Shown piece after piece: positions 18,430 through 28,310 of a stretch of 64,000 nucleotides of DNA; position 1 is the stretch's first letter; the number at the start of each line of letters is the position of its first letter. The DNA comes from Tangfeifania diversioriginum (lineage in GTDB: Bacteria > Bacteroidota > Bacteroidia > Bacteroidales > Prolixibacteraceae). The notes below the pieces were generated by a model. The model did no database searches. It saw only the letters and a list, made by a program, of their open reading frames with translations, and had not been told where the DNA came from. The stretch is taken from assembly GCA_945873105.1 (NCBI GenBank), contig CAMCBW010000027.1:1-64000 (forward strand), given 5' to 3'. A program made the translations under genes and the position numbers.

Positions 18430-21108
18430 TTAAAAAGTAAAGTGATAATTACCAGCCGTCAACAAGAGTTTCAGGGAGTTGTTACCTGTGCCAAGAATTT
18501 TGATGTGTGGATGCTTGACAATCGGCTGGTCTCCCTCCTTTACCTTTTGGGATGGCAACAGCAGGGTGGCAGTGCTGTTGGCCGGAATTGTCACGGAATA
18601 GGTAACTTTATCCTTGTTCCTTTTCCAACTCGAAACAATTGCTCCATGGGGCCCCTGGTAGGAAGCTTCAAAATGTGACAACCCTGTTACAAAATGCGGC
18701 TCGAGCAAAATATTTTTGAATCCCGGTTGTGCCGGATCCGGCCGAATTCCCCCCAATGCCTTGTAAAACCACGCATTGATCTCTCCAAACATGATGTGAT
18801 TCAGGGAGATATCTGATTTGGCATCGATGGGCCAGTTCTCATAGAGCGTGGTGGCCCCATTTACGATCCACCATCCCCAGGAGGGGAAGCTCTCCTGGGC
18901 AGCCAGCTTGTAGGCAATTTCGGCATGTCCGTTCTCGCTCAGTGCGTTTAGCAGTGCCTTGGTACCCAACAGTCCGACGTCGAGGTGATAAAGATCAGCC
19001 GCTACCCGTTTGGCCAGATTGTCTGCAACCAACTGCTTCATCTCTTCGGGAACCACTCCCCAAAACAGGGGTGCAGCCAGTTCGGTCTGTAGTCCGGTAG
19101 CATAGATGCCGGTCATGGGATCAAGGAATTTGCTGTTGATGGCACTTCTTATTTTTTCAGCCAGGGTCGAATACTTTTCAAAATCATCGCTCTTTCCAAA
19201 CATCCTGGCTGCCCGGGAAAGAATCAAAGCATCGGTGTAATAGTAGCACGAAGAGGTAAGCTCTTTGCTGGCCTTCGATTTGACAGGGATCCAGTCGCCC
19301 AGTCCCCAGCTGGTGGTGTTATTTGGACTGATGCGTTCCAGGTAATCCACGTACCTTTTGATGTTGTCGTAAGTCTGTCTCAACAGTCGGTCATCTCCGT
19401 AAAACTGGTAGACATTCCAGGGGATGATCACCAGGGAGCTTGTCCAATCGGGTCCGTTGGCCCAGTCGTAACCCCAGCCTGAGGTTGGCAGGATGTTGGG
19501 AAGTACCCCGTTGGGCTGCTGTTCGTCGCGGTGATCGGCCAGCCATTTCTCGTAAATGGTGATGCCGTCGAAGTTGAACAGGCCGGTCTCTACCGCTATC
19601 TGGCCATCTCCGGTCCATCCGTTTTTCTCCCTTTGCGGACAGTCGGTCGGGTAGCCGTAAAGATTGGAGAGGTAGGAGTTGTTGGCCGCCTCCCAGATCT
19701 TGTTGAGGGTCGGATTGGAACTACTGATTTTCCCTGCCGGAGGCACGTCGCTGTGCATGAACAGACCGACAAGGCTCTGCTGGTTCAATTCGACCGGCTT
19801 GGTGGAGGTGACTTCGATGTACTGGAATCCCTTGTAGTTGAAGTGGGGTGAAAAGGTCTCTTCGACTCCACCTTTCAGGGTGTAAATGTCGGTGCCGAAA
19901 GGATCCTTGTCGTCGGTTGGACGGTAGTGTGCGGCGATGTTGGACTGGTCCACCAATCCGTTTTGCAACAGCCTTTCACCATGTTTGAGGTACATTTTCG
20001 TACCCGGAAGGCCCTTGACCTTGATTTTGCTCACCCCTGCGATGTTTCGGCCAAGGTCGAAGACATAGAGGGTATCGTTGAACTTTTTAAAGGATTTAAC
20101 AGCAATCTCTTTTTCGGCCCTGATCGGCTGGAGCTGCTGGGATACCACTTGCTGGGAGGGGGCAGCGGTCAGTTTGGCATCGACCCATTTGGCATCATCG
20201 AAGCCATTTTTGCTCCAACCCTCCATCTCCAGGTTGGCATCCTGGTGTTCGCCGGTGTAGATGCTGTTAAAGATTACAGGACCCAAAGCGGTTTTCCAGC
20301 TGGTGGCCGATGAAAATGTCTGTACGGAACCATCCTGGTAAGTAACCCTGAGGTCGAGACAGAATTTGGGACGTGCACGCCACGGGGCCTTGTCAAAGTA
20401 CCACACAGCAGTTGATTGGTGGTTGTACCAGCCATTTCCCAGCAAAATTCCCAGGGTGTTTTTGCCCTCCATCAGTGAGGAGGTAACATCGTGGGTAACG
20501 TAGAGGGTACGCCGGTCGTAACGGGTGTACATCGGATCGAGCCGGTGGTCCCCGATCTTTTTACCGTTGATGTAGCATTCAAACAATCCACCGACTGCGA
20601 TATATACCCTGGCTGAAACTATATTTTTCTTCAAATCGATCTCTTGCCTGAAGTAGGGGGCCGGCTTCAGGGCAATGTCCCTGGAGTCGGTAATCCAGGC
20701 GCCATGCCAGTTTTCGATCCCCATCATGCCGGTTTCGAAGGAGGCAACCTTGCTTTCCAGCCCCATTTTCCCATCCAGGTCCCAGCCGGTGACCTGCCAG
20801 AAATACCTGGTATATGGCTCAGGTTTCATTCCCTTGTAAACGACCAGGGAACTGTCAGACTCCACTTTCCGGCTGTCCCAGATATTTCCCTTGCCTTTTG
20901 ACACGGCCACAGAGTCGGTCCCAACTACAATCTGATAGGCTGTTTGTTTGGCTCCCATCCGGGAATCGTCCAGTTGCCAGGATAGTCTGGGGTTTACAAC
21001 ATCAATGCCCAAAGGATTAACCAGGTGTTCGCATTTAAGGTTTACGGGTTTGATTTGTGCATTTAGTTGGAATGCGATGAAAAGGAGCGGAAGCAGCATT
21101 TGTTTCAT
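18430..21108 (-). CDS. Alpha-L-rhamnosidase (GH78), secreted
   Basis: 892 aa with signal peptide; LSWQLDDSRMGAKQTAYQI, YPTDCPQREKNGWTGDGQIAVE, GWGYDWANGPDWTS, WGWWIVNGATTLYENW motifs. Confidence 0.93.
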   Translation of the reverse strand: MKQMLLPLLFIAFQLNAQIKPVNLKCEHLVNPLGIDVVNPRLSWQLDDSRMGAKQTAYQIVVGTDSVAVSKGKGNIWDSRKVESDSSLVVYKGMKPEPYTRYFWQVTGWDLDGKMGLESKVASFETGMMGIENWHGAWITDSRDIALKPAPYFRQEIDLKKNIVSARVYIAVGGLFECYINGKKIGDHRLDPMYTRYDRRTLYVTHDVTSSLMEGKNTLGILLGNGWYNHQSTAVWYFDKAPWRARPKFCLDLRVTYQDGSVQTFSSATSWKTALGPVIFNSIYTGEHQDANLEMEGWSKNGFDDAKWVDAKLTAAPSQQVVSQQLQPIRAEKEIAVKSFKKFNDTLYVFDLGRNIAGVSKIKVKGLPGTKMYLKHGERLLQNGLVDQSNIAAHYRPTDDKDPFGTDIYTLKGGVEETFSPHFNYKGFQYIEVTSTKPVELNQQSLVGLFMHSDVPPAGKISSSNPTLNKIWEAANNSYLSNLYGYPTDCPQREKNGWTGDGQIAVETGLFNFDGITIYEKWLADHRDEQQPNGVLPNILPTSGWGYDWANGPDWTSSLVIIPWNVYQFYGDDRLLRQTYDNIKRYVDYLERISPNNTTSWGLGDWIPVKSKASKELTSSCYYYTDALILSRAARMFGKSDDFEKYSTLAEKIRSAINSKFLDPMTGIYATGLQTELAAPLFWGVVPEEMKQLVADNLAKRVAADLYHLDVGLLGTKALLNALSENGHAEIAYKLAAQESFPSWGWWIVNGATTLYENWPIDAKSDISLNHIMFGEINAWFYKALGGIRPDPAQPGFKNILLEPHFVTGLSHFEASYQGPHGAIVSSWKRNKDKVTYSVTIPANSTATLLLPSQKVKEGDQPIVKHPHIKILGTGNNSLKLLLTAGNYHFTF

Positions 21109-21189
21109 TGGAAAGTGCTAATTACAATTTGTATATGTGTTCATTTACAATAATATAAACCAAATATTTCTCTTATGTAACAACAATAT

Positions 21190-21278
21190 TTCACGCAAAG
21201 GACGCCGAGTAAAACCGCAAAGTAACGCAAAGTTTACATCGGAATTCTTTGCGTCTTTCTTTGCGTGTTTTGCGTGAA
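21190..21278. repeat. Inverted repeat TTCACGCAAA...TTTGCGTGAA with internal CGCAAAG reiterations
   Basis: Arms 21190-21199 and 21269-21278 plus internal ACGCAAAG/CTTTGCGT copies. Confidence 0.8.
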
Positions 21279-21294
21279 TCTTTTTTGTTATTCA

Positions 21295-23187
21295 TCAACG
21301 GACTTTCTTCTTGTTCACCTCCAGGATTAGCGACTCCAACGGTTCCAGCGTTAGCTTCACTTTGCCTACATGCTTGGATATGTGCAACTGGAATTTGTTC
21401 TCACTTTTAAGTTGATCGGTCAGATCATAGTTTCCATCCTTCAGGTTCCATGCTTTAACAAGCGTTGAAGGGATCAGAAGGTCGAAGGTATGTTGCCTGG
21501 CATCATCAAAGCTTGCTGTGATCAACAGTTTTTGCTGGTCGCTCCAGCGGGCAAAGGAGAATATCCTATCTGAGTAATTAGCTGAATTTGAACGATTGTA
21601 AGAATGTATCTCTTCATACTTTCCCATCAAAGCAGGGGAGGAGATGGTAAAATTGAGCAGTCGCTGGTAGAAATTGCGCATTCCTTTCTCTTCTGCCGAA
21701 AGTTTTCCCCCGTCGAATGCCCCACCGTTCATCCAGCGCTGGTGGGCAGGAACACCAACGTAGTCGAAGATGGAGGTTCTGGTAGCTTTGCCGAAGCCGG
21801 CATTTTCAGCGCCGGGTTCCCCAACTTCCTGTCCAAAGTAGACCAGGGTGGGAGATGTGCTGATGGTGGCCGAAACCACCATGGCCGGTTTGCCTTTTTG
21901 TGCATTTCCGGCAAATCCGGGGCTCGCAAGGCGTTGTTCGTCGTGATTCTCCAAAAAGTGAATCATGTGGTGTTCAATGTCGGCAGATTCAGCCTGGATC
22001 TTCACGAGCCTGTCGGCGGGCGCCTTGCCTTGCATCACCCTTTTCAACGTGTCATAGAAATCTACTTTGTCGTAGAGGTAATCCATCTTGCCAGATTTCA
22101 GGTAGGATCTGAAAAATGTAGGATTGTATACTTCTGCAACAAGGATGGTCTGCGGGTAGGCCAACTTAATGGTACTGTTGAGATAGCTCCAGAACTCAAC
22201 GGGTACCATCTCCGCCATGTCAAACCGGAAACCGTCTACTCCGAATTCAAGCCAGAAGAGACAGATGTCGCGGAACTTGAGCCAGGTGTCGGGCAGCGAT
22301 TGTTGCTGCCAATAGCTTTGGTGATCCTTGTAGGATTTCTGGTCATATCCTTCCGGCAACAGGACGAAATCCCTGAGGCCATTGGTGTAAATTCCATAAT
22401 TGATCTTCACGGTTTCATACCAGTCGTCCGCTTTGGGTTGCGCCAGCCTGGAACCATTTCCGGTTACTTTGGCAGGAACCTCCTCAAATTTGCCGTCTGC
22501 CAGCGGATGGGATGAACCACCCAGTGGCTTTTCGGCCAACAGCGGGACTTTAAACTCAGTTCCCGGCAGGTAGTAAAAATTGTTGTCACGGGCATAAATC
22601 ACCTTTTTGTTGTCATTTTCGCCAAAATCCTTCACTCCGGAGGGTTTACCCGTGGAGTGGTAATTGCGTGCCACATGGTTGGGCACAATATCAATGAATA
22701 CTTTCAGTCCCTCCTGGTGGGAACGCTGGACCAGCGCCTTGAATTCCTCCATCCGTTTGGCCGGATCGACGGCCAGGTCTGGGTCGACGCTGTAATAATC
22801 CTTGATGGCGTAGGGAGAGCCGGCACGTCCTTTGACGACATCCGGATCGTCGTTGGAGATGCCATAAGCCGTATAATCCCTGATCACATCGTGGTGAAGC
22901 ACCCCTGTGTACCAGATGTGTGTCACGCCTAGTTTCCTGATCTCGCGTAAGGCATTTGGGGTGAAATCTTTGAACTTCCCAACCCCGTTCTCTTCGATGG
23001 TGCCCCAGGGCTTGTTGGTGGTATTGGTATTTCCAAAGAGCCGGGTAAATACCTGGTAGATAACGATCTTGTGTTGGGATTTGTCCTTATCTGTTTGAGT
23101 TTTCTGGAGAACCGTCACATTGCAGAAAACTAAACTACTAAATGCGAGCAGGGCGACACAGGCAAACATGAGGTATTTCATTGGCAT
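21295..23187 (-). CDS. Alpha-amylase family glycoside hydrolase (GH13)
   Basis: 630 aa with signal peptide; VFIDIVPNHVARN, DGFRFDMAEMVP, ILVAEVYNP, HFLENHDEQRLASP (GH13 conserved regions I-IV). Confidence 0.93.
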   Translation of the reverse strand: MPMKYLMFACVALLAFSSLVFCNVTVLQKTQTDKDKSQHKIVIYQVFTRLFGNTNTTNKPWGTIEENGVGKFKDFTPNALREIRKLGVTHIWYTGVLHHDVIRDYTAYGISNDDPDVVKGRAGSPYAIKDYYSVDPDLAVDPAKRMEEFKALVQRSHQEGLKVFIDIVPNHVARNYHSTGKPSGVKDFGENDNKKVIYARDNNFYYLPGTEFKVPLLAEKPLGGSSHPLADGKFEEVPAKVTGNGSRLAQPKADDWYETVKINYGIYTNGLRDFVLLPEGYDQKSYKDHQSYWQQQSLPDTWLKFRDICLFWLEFGVDGFRFDMAEMVPVEFWSYLNSTIKLAYPQTILVAEVYNPTFFRSYLKSGKMDYLYDKVDFYDTLKRVMQGKAPADRLVKIQAESADIEHHMIHFLENHDEQRLASPGFAGNAQKGKPAMVVSATISTSPTLVYFGQEVGEPGAENAGFGKATRTSIFDYVGVPAHQRWMNGGAFDGGKLSAEEKGMRNFYQRLLNFTISSPALMGKYEEIHSYNRSNSANYSDRIFSFARWSDQQKLLITASFDDARQHTFDLLIPSTLVKAWNLKDGNYDLTDQLKSENKFQLHISKHVGKVKLTLEPLESLILEVNKKKVR

Positions 23188-23230
23188 CTGATTTTATAAG
23201 CTATGCTATACGGTGTTTAACATTGACTTA

Positions 23231-23238
23231 CAAATGTA
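23231..23238 (-). promoter_or_regulatory. -7 element TACATTTG upstream of the GH13 gene
   Basis: TANNTTTG match 44 nt upstream of the start codon. Confidence 0.4.
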
Positions 23239-23409
23239 AGATTTAAGCCTAAGTTTTCAGCCTGAATAAGCTGGGTTTTGGCTTTTTTAACCCGGCAACT
23301 CCTCCAAAGATGTATATTCTTGGCATGATTGTTTACCTATGGTTGAAACCGTAGCTTTTTCAAGGGTTACTCCTTCGGAGTTTGAAGGATTGTGTACAGC
23401 TTAAATTTC

Positions 23410-23417
23410 TATCTTTG
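23410..23417 (+). promoter_or_regulatory. -7 element TATCTTTG immediately upstream of the Nramp ATG
   Basis: TANNTTTG match ending 5 nt before ATG 23422. Confidence 0.5.
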
Positions 23418-23421
23418 CAAT

Positions 23422-24693
23422 ATGGGCAAGAAAACCACAGGCTTTTTGGACAATATCGACCGGAAAGATTACCGGCCAAAATTTGGCGGACTGGAGATCC
23501 TGAAATATCTCGGTCCGGGATTGCTCGTTACCGTTGGATTCATCGATCCGGGCAACTGGGCCTCCAACCTGGCTGCCGGCGCCAATTTTGGATATTTGTT
23601 GCTTTGGATGGTCACCTTTTCAACCATTATGCTGATCATGCTACAACACAATGTGGCGCACCTGGGTATTGCCACAGGACTCTGTCTGTCCGAAGCAGCG
23701 ACAAAATTTGTCAAGCCGTTTTGGTCAAGGCCTATCCTGGCATCTGCGGTGTTTGCCTCCATTTCGACCTCTTTGGCCGAGATACTTGGCGGTGCCATTG
23801 CCTTGAACATGTTGTTCAATATCCCTATTCGGGCCGGGGCTGTGTTGGTGGTTATTTTTGTGTTGGTGATGCTCTTTACCAATGGGTACCGGATGATTGA
23901 GAAATGGATCATCGCGTTTGTATCAGTGATTGGTCTTTCGTTCATCTACGAGCTCTCTTTGGTTCAGATAGACTGGAACAGCGCCATCCATTCGTGGGTA
24001 ACACCCTCCTTCCCCAAAGGTTCAATGGTGATCATCATGAGCGTATTAGGGGCAGTGGTTATGCCACACAACCTTTTCCTCCACAGCGAAATCATCCAAA
24101 GCCGGCAATGGAACCTTACGAATGAGCAAACCATTAAGAAACAACTCAAATATGAATTTCTGGATACCCTGATCTCTATGTTGGTGGGCTGGGCCATCAA
24201 CAGTGCCATGATTCTGCTGGCAGCGGCAACCTTCTTCAAGGTCGGAACGGCTGTTACCGAGCTGCAGCAGGCGCAAAGTCTGTTAACACCCTTGCTTGGT
24301 ATTCATGCCGGAATAGTCTTCGCGGTTGCATTGCTTTTTGCCGGGGTTGCCTCCACCATTACCTCGGGGATGGCGGCGGGATCCATTTTTTCAGGCATTT
24401 TTCAGGAACCCTATGATATACAGGACAATCACTCCCGGCTGGGGGTTGCCATCTCATTTCTGGCTGCATTGCTTTTGATACTGGTTATTTCGAATCCTTT
24501 TAAAGGATTGATCTATTCGCAGATGATACTCAGCATACAGTTGCCCATCACCATTTTTCTGCAAGTCTATCTCACCTCCTCAGAGAAAGTGATGGGGAAA
24601 TACAAGAACAGCAAATTCAACGCCACGTTGCTCTATACAATAGGAGCAGTGGTGACAGCGCTGAATATTGCGCTGTTGATCAGCTTCTTCTGA
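23422..24693 (+). CDS. Nramp-family divalent metal (Mn2+/Fe2+) transporter
   Basis: FIDPGNWASNLAAGANFGYLLLW (DPGN motif) and VLGAVVMPHNLFLHSEIIQSR (MPHN motif). Start MGKKTTG at 23422 rather than track start 23392. Confidence 0.94.
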   Translation: MGKKTTGFLDNIDRKDYRPKFGGLEILKYLGPGLLVTVGFIDPGNWASNLAAGANFGYLLLWMVTFSTIMLIMLQHNVAHLGIATGLCLSEAATKFVKPFWSRPILASAVFASISTSLAEILGGAIALNMLFNIPIRAGAVLVVIFVLVMLFTNGYRMIEKWIIAFVSVIGLSFIYELSLVQIDWNSAIHSWVTPSFPKGSMVIIMSVLGAVVMPHNLFLHSEIIQSRQWNLTNEQTIKKQLKYEFLDTLISMLVGWAINSAMILLAAATFFKVGTAVTELQQAQSLLTPLLGIHAGIVFAVALLFAGVASTITSGMAAGSIFSGIFQEPYDIQDNHSRLGVAISFLAALLLILVISNPFKGLIYSQMILSIQLPITIFLQVYLTSSEKVMGKYKNSKFNATLLYTIGAVVTALNIALLISFF

Positions 24694-24834
24694 TTTTGGT
24701 GACGAAGTTGTTTCCTAGACAACGATAGCAAACAATTGATTGAATAATTCCAGACAAGGTATAATATGTTTGTCAACCAAATGGTCTAATATGCTTGTCA
24801 ATCTGATTGAGGAATGTCCATAGACCAACTTTAT

Positions 24835-24901
24835 GATCCCGTTAGGGATCTGATATTTATAGAAAACATTGCAATGATTTGAGCCGGAGTCCCGTAGGGA
24901 C
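24835..24901. repeat. Left palindrome array of the RAYT locus: GATCCCGTTAGGGATC (24835-24850) and GTCCCGTAGGGAC (24889-24901)
   Basis: Palindromes spaced ~52 bp centre to centre, inverted relative to the right array; shared TATTTATAGAAAA linker. Confidence 0.85.
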
Positions 24902-24908
24902 GATATAT

Positions 24909-25370
24909 TTACTCTACATCAATTAATAAATATTTCTCGCTATAATCGATGTGGAATCTATCCAATAATTCCACATACTCCTCCCTGAACGTTCTCTTCT
25001 TGTGGTGTTCTTCCTGACTCATAATGTATTTTACTACACTGTCGATATGGGAGTGAGAATAGGAGAAGGCTCCATACCCCTCCTGCCAGCTAAACTTTCC
25101 TTTCACAAGATCTTTGCTGTTTATCCACTGGGAAGAAGAACCCTTAATGTCCTGGAGTAAACCTGGTATCAATTGATGGGGCTTGTACCCTACAAAAACA
25201 TGCAAATGGTTTGGCATTCCATTGATCGCGATAAGTTTGTGCTTGTTGTTTTGAACAATGCCGGTGATATATTTGTATAGTTCATCTTTCCATTCCGGTT
25301 GGATCAGGGAAATTCTGTTCTGTACAGCAAAAACAAAATGAAGATACATTTGTGTGTAGGTATTTGCCAT
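24909..25370 (-). CDS. IS200-like / REP-associated tyrosine (Y1) transposase (RAYT); start likely MANTYTQMYLHFVFA
   Basis: AINGMPNHLHVFVGY (HxH: HLH) and a C-terminal candidate catalytic Tyr in SWQEGYGAFSYS; Y1 transposase fold features. ORF track start 25424 runs through a palindrome. Confidence 0.9.
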   Translation of the reverse strand: MANTYTQMYLHFVFAVQNRISLIQPEWKDELYKYITGIVQNNKHKLIAINGMPNHLHVFVGYKPHQLIPGLLQDIKGSSSQWINSKDLVKGKFSWQEGYGAFSYSHSHIDSVVKYIMSQEEHHKKRTFREEYVELLDRFHIDYSEKYLLIDVE

Positions 25371-25400
25371 ATTGTTTGAATGAACAGGTTGTAATATATC

Positions 25401-25517
25401 GTCCCTACGGGACTTGCAATCCACATTCAGGCATCTTTTCTATAAATATATCGTCCCTACGGGACTCTTAATCAGCGTTTAGGCAAAGTTTCTATAAATA
25501 TGTCGTCCCTACGGGAC
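25401..25517. repeat. Right palindrome array: three GTCCCTACGGGAC copies at 25401, 25453, 25505 (exact 52-bp period)
   Basis: Copies and TTTCTATAAATATRTC linker directly visible. Confidence 0.95.
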
Positions 25518-25611
25518 GCTTAATAAGTGTTGAGGCATCGATTTTATAAGTAATAATTCCTTACCCGACTATAATCAGTTTCCTGGCATTTTGTCCTTTG
25601 AGTAGCTTCTT

Positions 25612-26502
25612 TTAATTCTGGGTGACAGTTATTACCGGCATTACCATTGCCCAGCCAGTGGGATTGACGGCATCCATATCCTGGGGTCCAAATACACCAT
25701 CTCCGCTTTTGTCTTCAAACTGCCAACAGCCATTTACATTCAAATCAACAATTATTTGGGTGCCTTTTCCCTCCACCACAGCGAAGTCAGCTTTTGTTTT
25801 GTAGATTGGATGTGGTGCATTTTTAAAAAAATCAACATTCCCGAAAGGGCCATAATCCTTGCCCGATTTACCGGCAAAATTGAACCAGTTTGCCCCATTC
25901 CCGTCATGGGAATATACGGCAATCCTTGGAGCCCCGGGATCCATATTGGGCAGTATGGTTCCTCCCATCAGCCAACCTATCTCCACTGAATTGTTGATTT
26001 GAGTCATATCCCCGGGTTGGTGCAATCCTCCTTCCGTTTCGGCATCATCCGACAAGTAGATCCTAAAGTTTCTCCGCTCTTTTCCGCGTGTCGTGGTGGC
26101 TATGGCAATGTTCATCTGTAGGTAGTATACTTCAATTTCAATGGCTGAATAGCTGCCTTTCGGGATGGTGGTCCCATTGAGCAGGGAGTGGACAGTGTTA
26201 CTGTTGGTAAAATCAAATACCATCGATGAACTTAAGTTCTGTTTGTTAAAAAGTTCTGCATTCGGGGTGCCATTTTTGCCAATTAGTTTAACGCTTTTAA
26301 GTGCAACATAGTAGTTGGTTGGCGTCTCTTTGGTCAAGACTGTTGCTGCTTTCAGTCCAATTGCTGATTTATTGGTCTGAAAACTAACCTTTAATCCAAC
26401 ATCCTTGATCTCAACTCCTCCCGCGTTTGTCTCCTCTTTTTTACAACCAAATATTACCAGCAGTGCAACAACCAATAAAAATGACAAGGAATAATTTTTC
26501 AT
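25612..26502 (-). CDS. Putative lipoprotein of unknown function
   Basis: 296 aa; signal peptide with lipobox LVIFGCKK. Confidence 0.8.
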   Translation of the reverse strand: MKNYSLSFLLVVALLVIFGCKKEETNAGGVEIKDVGLKVSFQTNKSAIGLKAATVLTKETPTNYYVALKSVKLIGKNGTPNAELFNKQNLSSSMVFDFTNSNTVHSLLNGTTIPKGSYSAIEIEVYYLQMNIAIATTTRGKERRNFRIYLSDDAETEGGLHQPGDMTQINNSVEIGWLMGGTILPNMDPGAPRIAVYSHDGNGANWFNFAGKSGKDYGPFGNVDFFKNAPHPIYKTKADFAVVEGKGTQIIVDLNVNGCWQFEDKSGDGVFGPQDMDAVNPTGWAMVMPVITVTQN

Positions 26503-26558
26503 GGCAGTTAAATTTAATAATTGATGAAGTTAGTTATAAGATGCATATAATCAATAAA

Positions 26559-26963
26559 TCAGATCCTATAGGCAGTGGTAATTTCAATTCTGTTGTACTC
26601 AGGATCATGGGTTACAAATTCATAATAGCCATCCCCTGTAACCCTGGGACCATCCAGTATCCTGAAACCATTGGCAGCAAATAACCTGGCCTTTTCATTC
26701 ACCTCCTCTTTGGTAACAGTTTCAAATGCCAGGTGAATGATCCCCTTGTGTTGTGTTGTAAGGGCATCATTCATATTATCAGGAATGTTTGGTTTGGACA
26801 TTAACTCCAGCCTCGCACCCGCTTCAAACGAAATAAAATAGCTCTCGTAGCTTTTGGCTTCATTGACATATTTTTCATTGGAAATACCATCCAGGAATTG
26901 GACATAGAAATCCTTCATGGTTTCCAGGTCGCTACACCAGATGGCAGTGTGTTCCAGTATCAT
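26559..26963 (-). CDS. VOC (glyoxalase/bleomycin resistance) family protein
   Basis: 134 aa; LEHTAIWCSDLETMKDFYVQFL, HLAFETVTKEEVNEKARLFAANGFRILDGPRVTGDGYYEFVTHDPEYNRIEI. Confidence 0.9.
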   Translation of the reverse strand: MILEHTAIWCSDLETMKDFYVQFLDGISNEKYVNEAKSYESYFISFEAGARLELMSKPNIPDNMNDALTTQHKGIIHLAFETVTKEEVNEKARLFAANGFRILDGPRVTGDGYYEFVTHDPEYNRIEITTAYRI

Positions 26964-26983
26964 GTTGTTAAATTAAGTTGGAA

Positions 26984-27382
26984 TCAACTCCTCTTGGGTT
27001 TGAAGGAAGCCAATCCATCTGTTATACCATCGGTGATGGCCGTAATTGTTTCAAATCTTTCCGGCAAAATATGTTTAAGTGACTCTAATTCAGTCAAAAG
27101 CAGATTTATGTTGTGGGTGAGCAACTCTTCCCTTGCCGTAAACCCACCGTGCGATACCAAATCGTGGGCGGGTATCAATGTTTCTATCATGACACCCCCG
27201 TCCAGGAACTTATCCTGGTCGATCAATCCAATGCTTTCGAAATAATCCAAAACCGAACCCACCGTTTCAAGGTTGAATCCGAATATTTTTTTTGCATCTT
27301 CAGAATCAAATCCGAAGGTCATTTCAGGGCTTTCGCTGACTATCTTGTTAAGAATTTTGTCCTTCGTCTTGTAACTGATCAT
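26984..27382 (-). CDS. Hypothetical protein; start likely MISYKTKDKIL
   Basis: ORF track start 27469 overlaps the upstream gene; the internal ATG at 27382 removes the overlap. Confidence 0.6.
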   Translation of the reverse strand: MISYKTKDKILNKIVSESPEMTFGFDSEDAKKIFGFNLETVGSVLDYFESIGLIDQDKFLDGGVMIETLIPAHDLVSHGGFTAREELLTHNINLLLTELESLKHILPERFETITAITDGITDGLASFKPKRS

Positions 27383-27428
27383 CGGTTGGGTATTAGATAT
27401 TTCTACATGAAGCAACGGTAAAGCTACA

Positions 27429-28178
27429 TCATTTTGGCGCATTGCGTACACACCTGAAACCGACGGCAAAATCTACCCAGGAGGGAGGCAGTCCATTCCG
27501 GTAGTATGTTTGGAGGCACATGGCACCTGAATGCCAGCTTCCGCCCCTGATTACTTTAAACCTGCCTCTTTCCGGCCCTCTGGGCTGGATGGCAGGGGAA
27601 GATTTGTAATAATCTCCCTGGTAGTTGTCGGAAGTCCATTCCCAGACATTCCCTGCCATATCGCAAAGGCCAAAACCATTGGGTGGAAAGGAGCCAACTT
27701 TCAGGATGCTCTTGTATTTTTGACCATAATTGGCCAAAGAGGAGTCCATTTGCATTCCATTCGGGAAGTTCATATCAGCCAGACTACCCCTGGCAGCATA
27801 TTCCCATTCAGCCTCAGTGGGTAACCGCTTGTTGACAAATTTGGCATACTGTTCGGCCTCAAAGAGGGAGACTCCGACGACCGGATGATCGGGGAAATCC
27901 AAACCGCATTGAAATTCTTTCATCCCCCAGAACATCGGCAGCGGGTGGTTGGTTGCCTTGCAGAAGTCAAAGTACTGCTGGTTGGTTACTTCGCAGCGAT
28001 CCATGTAAAAGGCATCCAGGGATACCCTGTGTTCCGGTTGCCAGTCGGTGGGGCTTGCAGAATTCTTTCCCATGTTGAATTCCCCTTTGGGAATGTATAC
28101 CATTTCCGCTGCACTACCTGGTTGACCAAAAATAGGTGTGGTTGCTAAACACAACACCACAACAATCAAATTCCTCAT
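27429..28178 (-). CDS. SUMF1/FGE-sulfatase-modifying-factor domain protein
   Basis: 249 aa with signal peptide; FNMGKNSASPTDWQPEHRVSLDAFYMDRCEVTNQQYFDFC, RLPTEAEWEYAARG, CDMAGNVWEWTSD, VIRGGSWHS...FRCVR. Confidence 0.93.
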   Translation of the reverse strand: MRNLIVVVLCLATTPIFGQPGSAAEMVYIPKGEFNMGKNSASPTDWQPEHRVSLDAFYMDRCEVTNQQYFDFCKATNHPLPMFWGMKEFQCGLDFPDHPVVGVSLFEAEQYAKFVNKRLPTEAEWEYAARGSLADMNFPNGMQMDSSLANYGQKYKSILKVGSFPPNGFGLCDMAGNVWEWTSDNYQGDYYKSSPAIQPRGPERGRFKVIRGGSWHSGAMCLQTYYRNGLPPSWVDFAVGFRCVRNAPK

Positions 28179-28310
28179 AATTTTAGCGATTCTGGAGAGG
28201 ATGCATTATTTAAATAAGTGTCCTGGTGAATCAGCATTGGCCAATGGAGACACTGCCATATTTGCCAGTTAAGTATCGCCACAAGCTATTCCAGTAAAGG
28301 TGATGATAGG

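Noticed and set aside
21604-22515. 303-aa ORF antisense to the GH13 gene
   Set aside because: Antisense shadow of a high-confidence CDS with no recognisable motifs.
25371-25424. N-terminal extension MDCKSRRDDILQPVHSNN of the RAYT
   Set aside because: Encoded by the flanking palindrome; MANTYTQ at 25370 is the typical Y1 transposase N-terminus.
25391-25520. CRISPR-like array (repeat GTCCCTACGGGAC with ~39-bp spacers)
   Set aside because: Only three copies, the intervening sequences are themselves similar, the core is a palindrome tied to a RAYT gene, and there are no cas genes.
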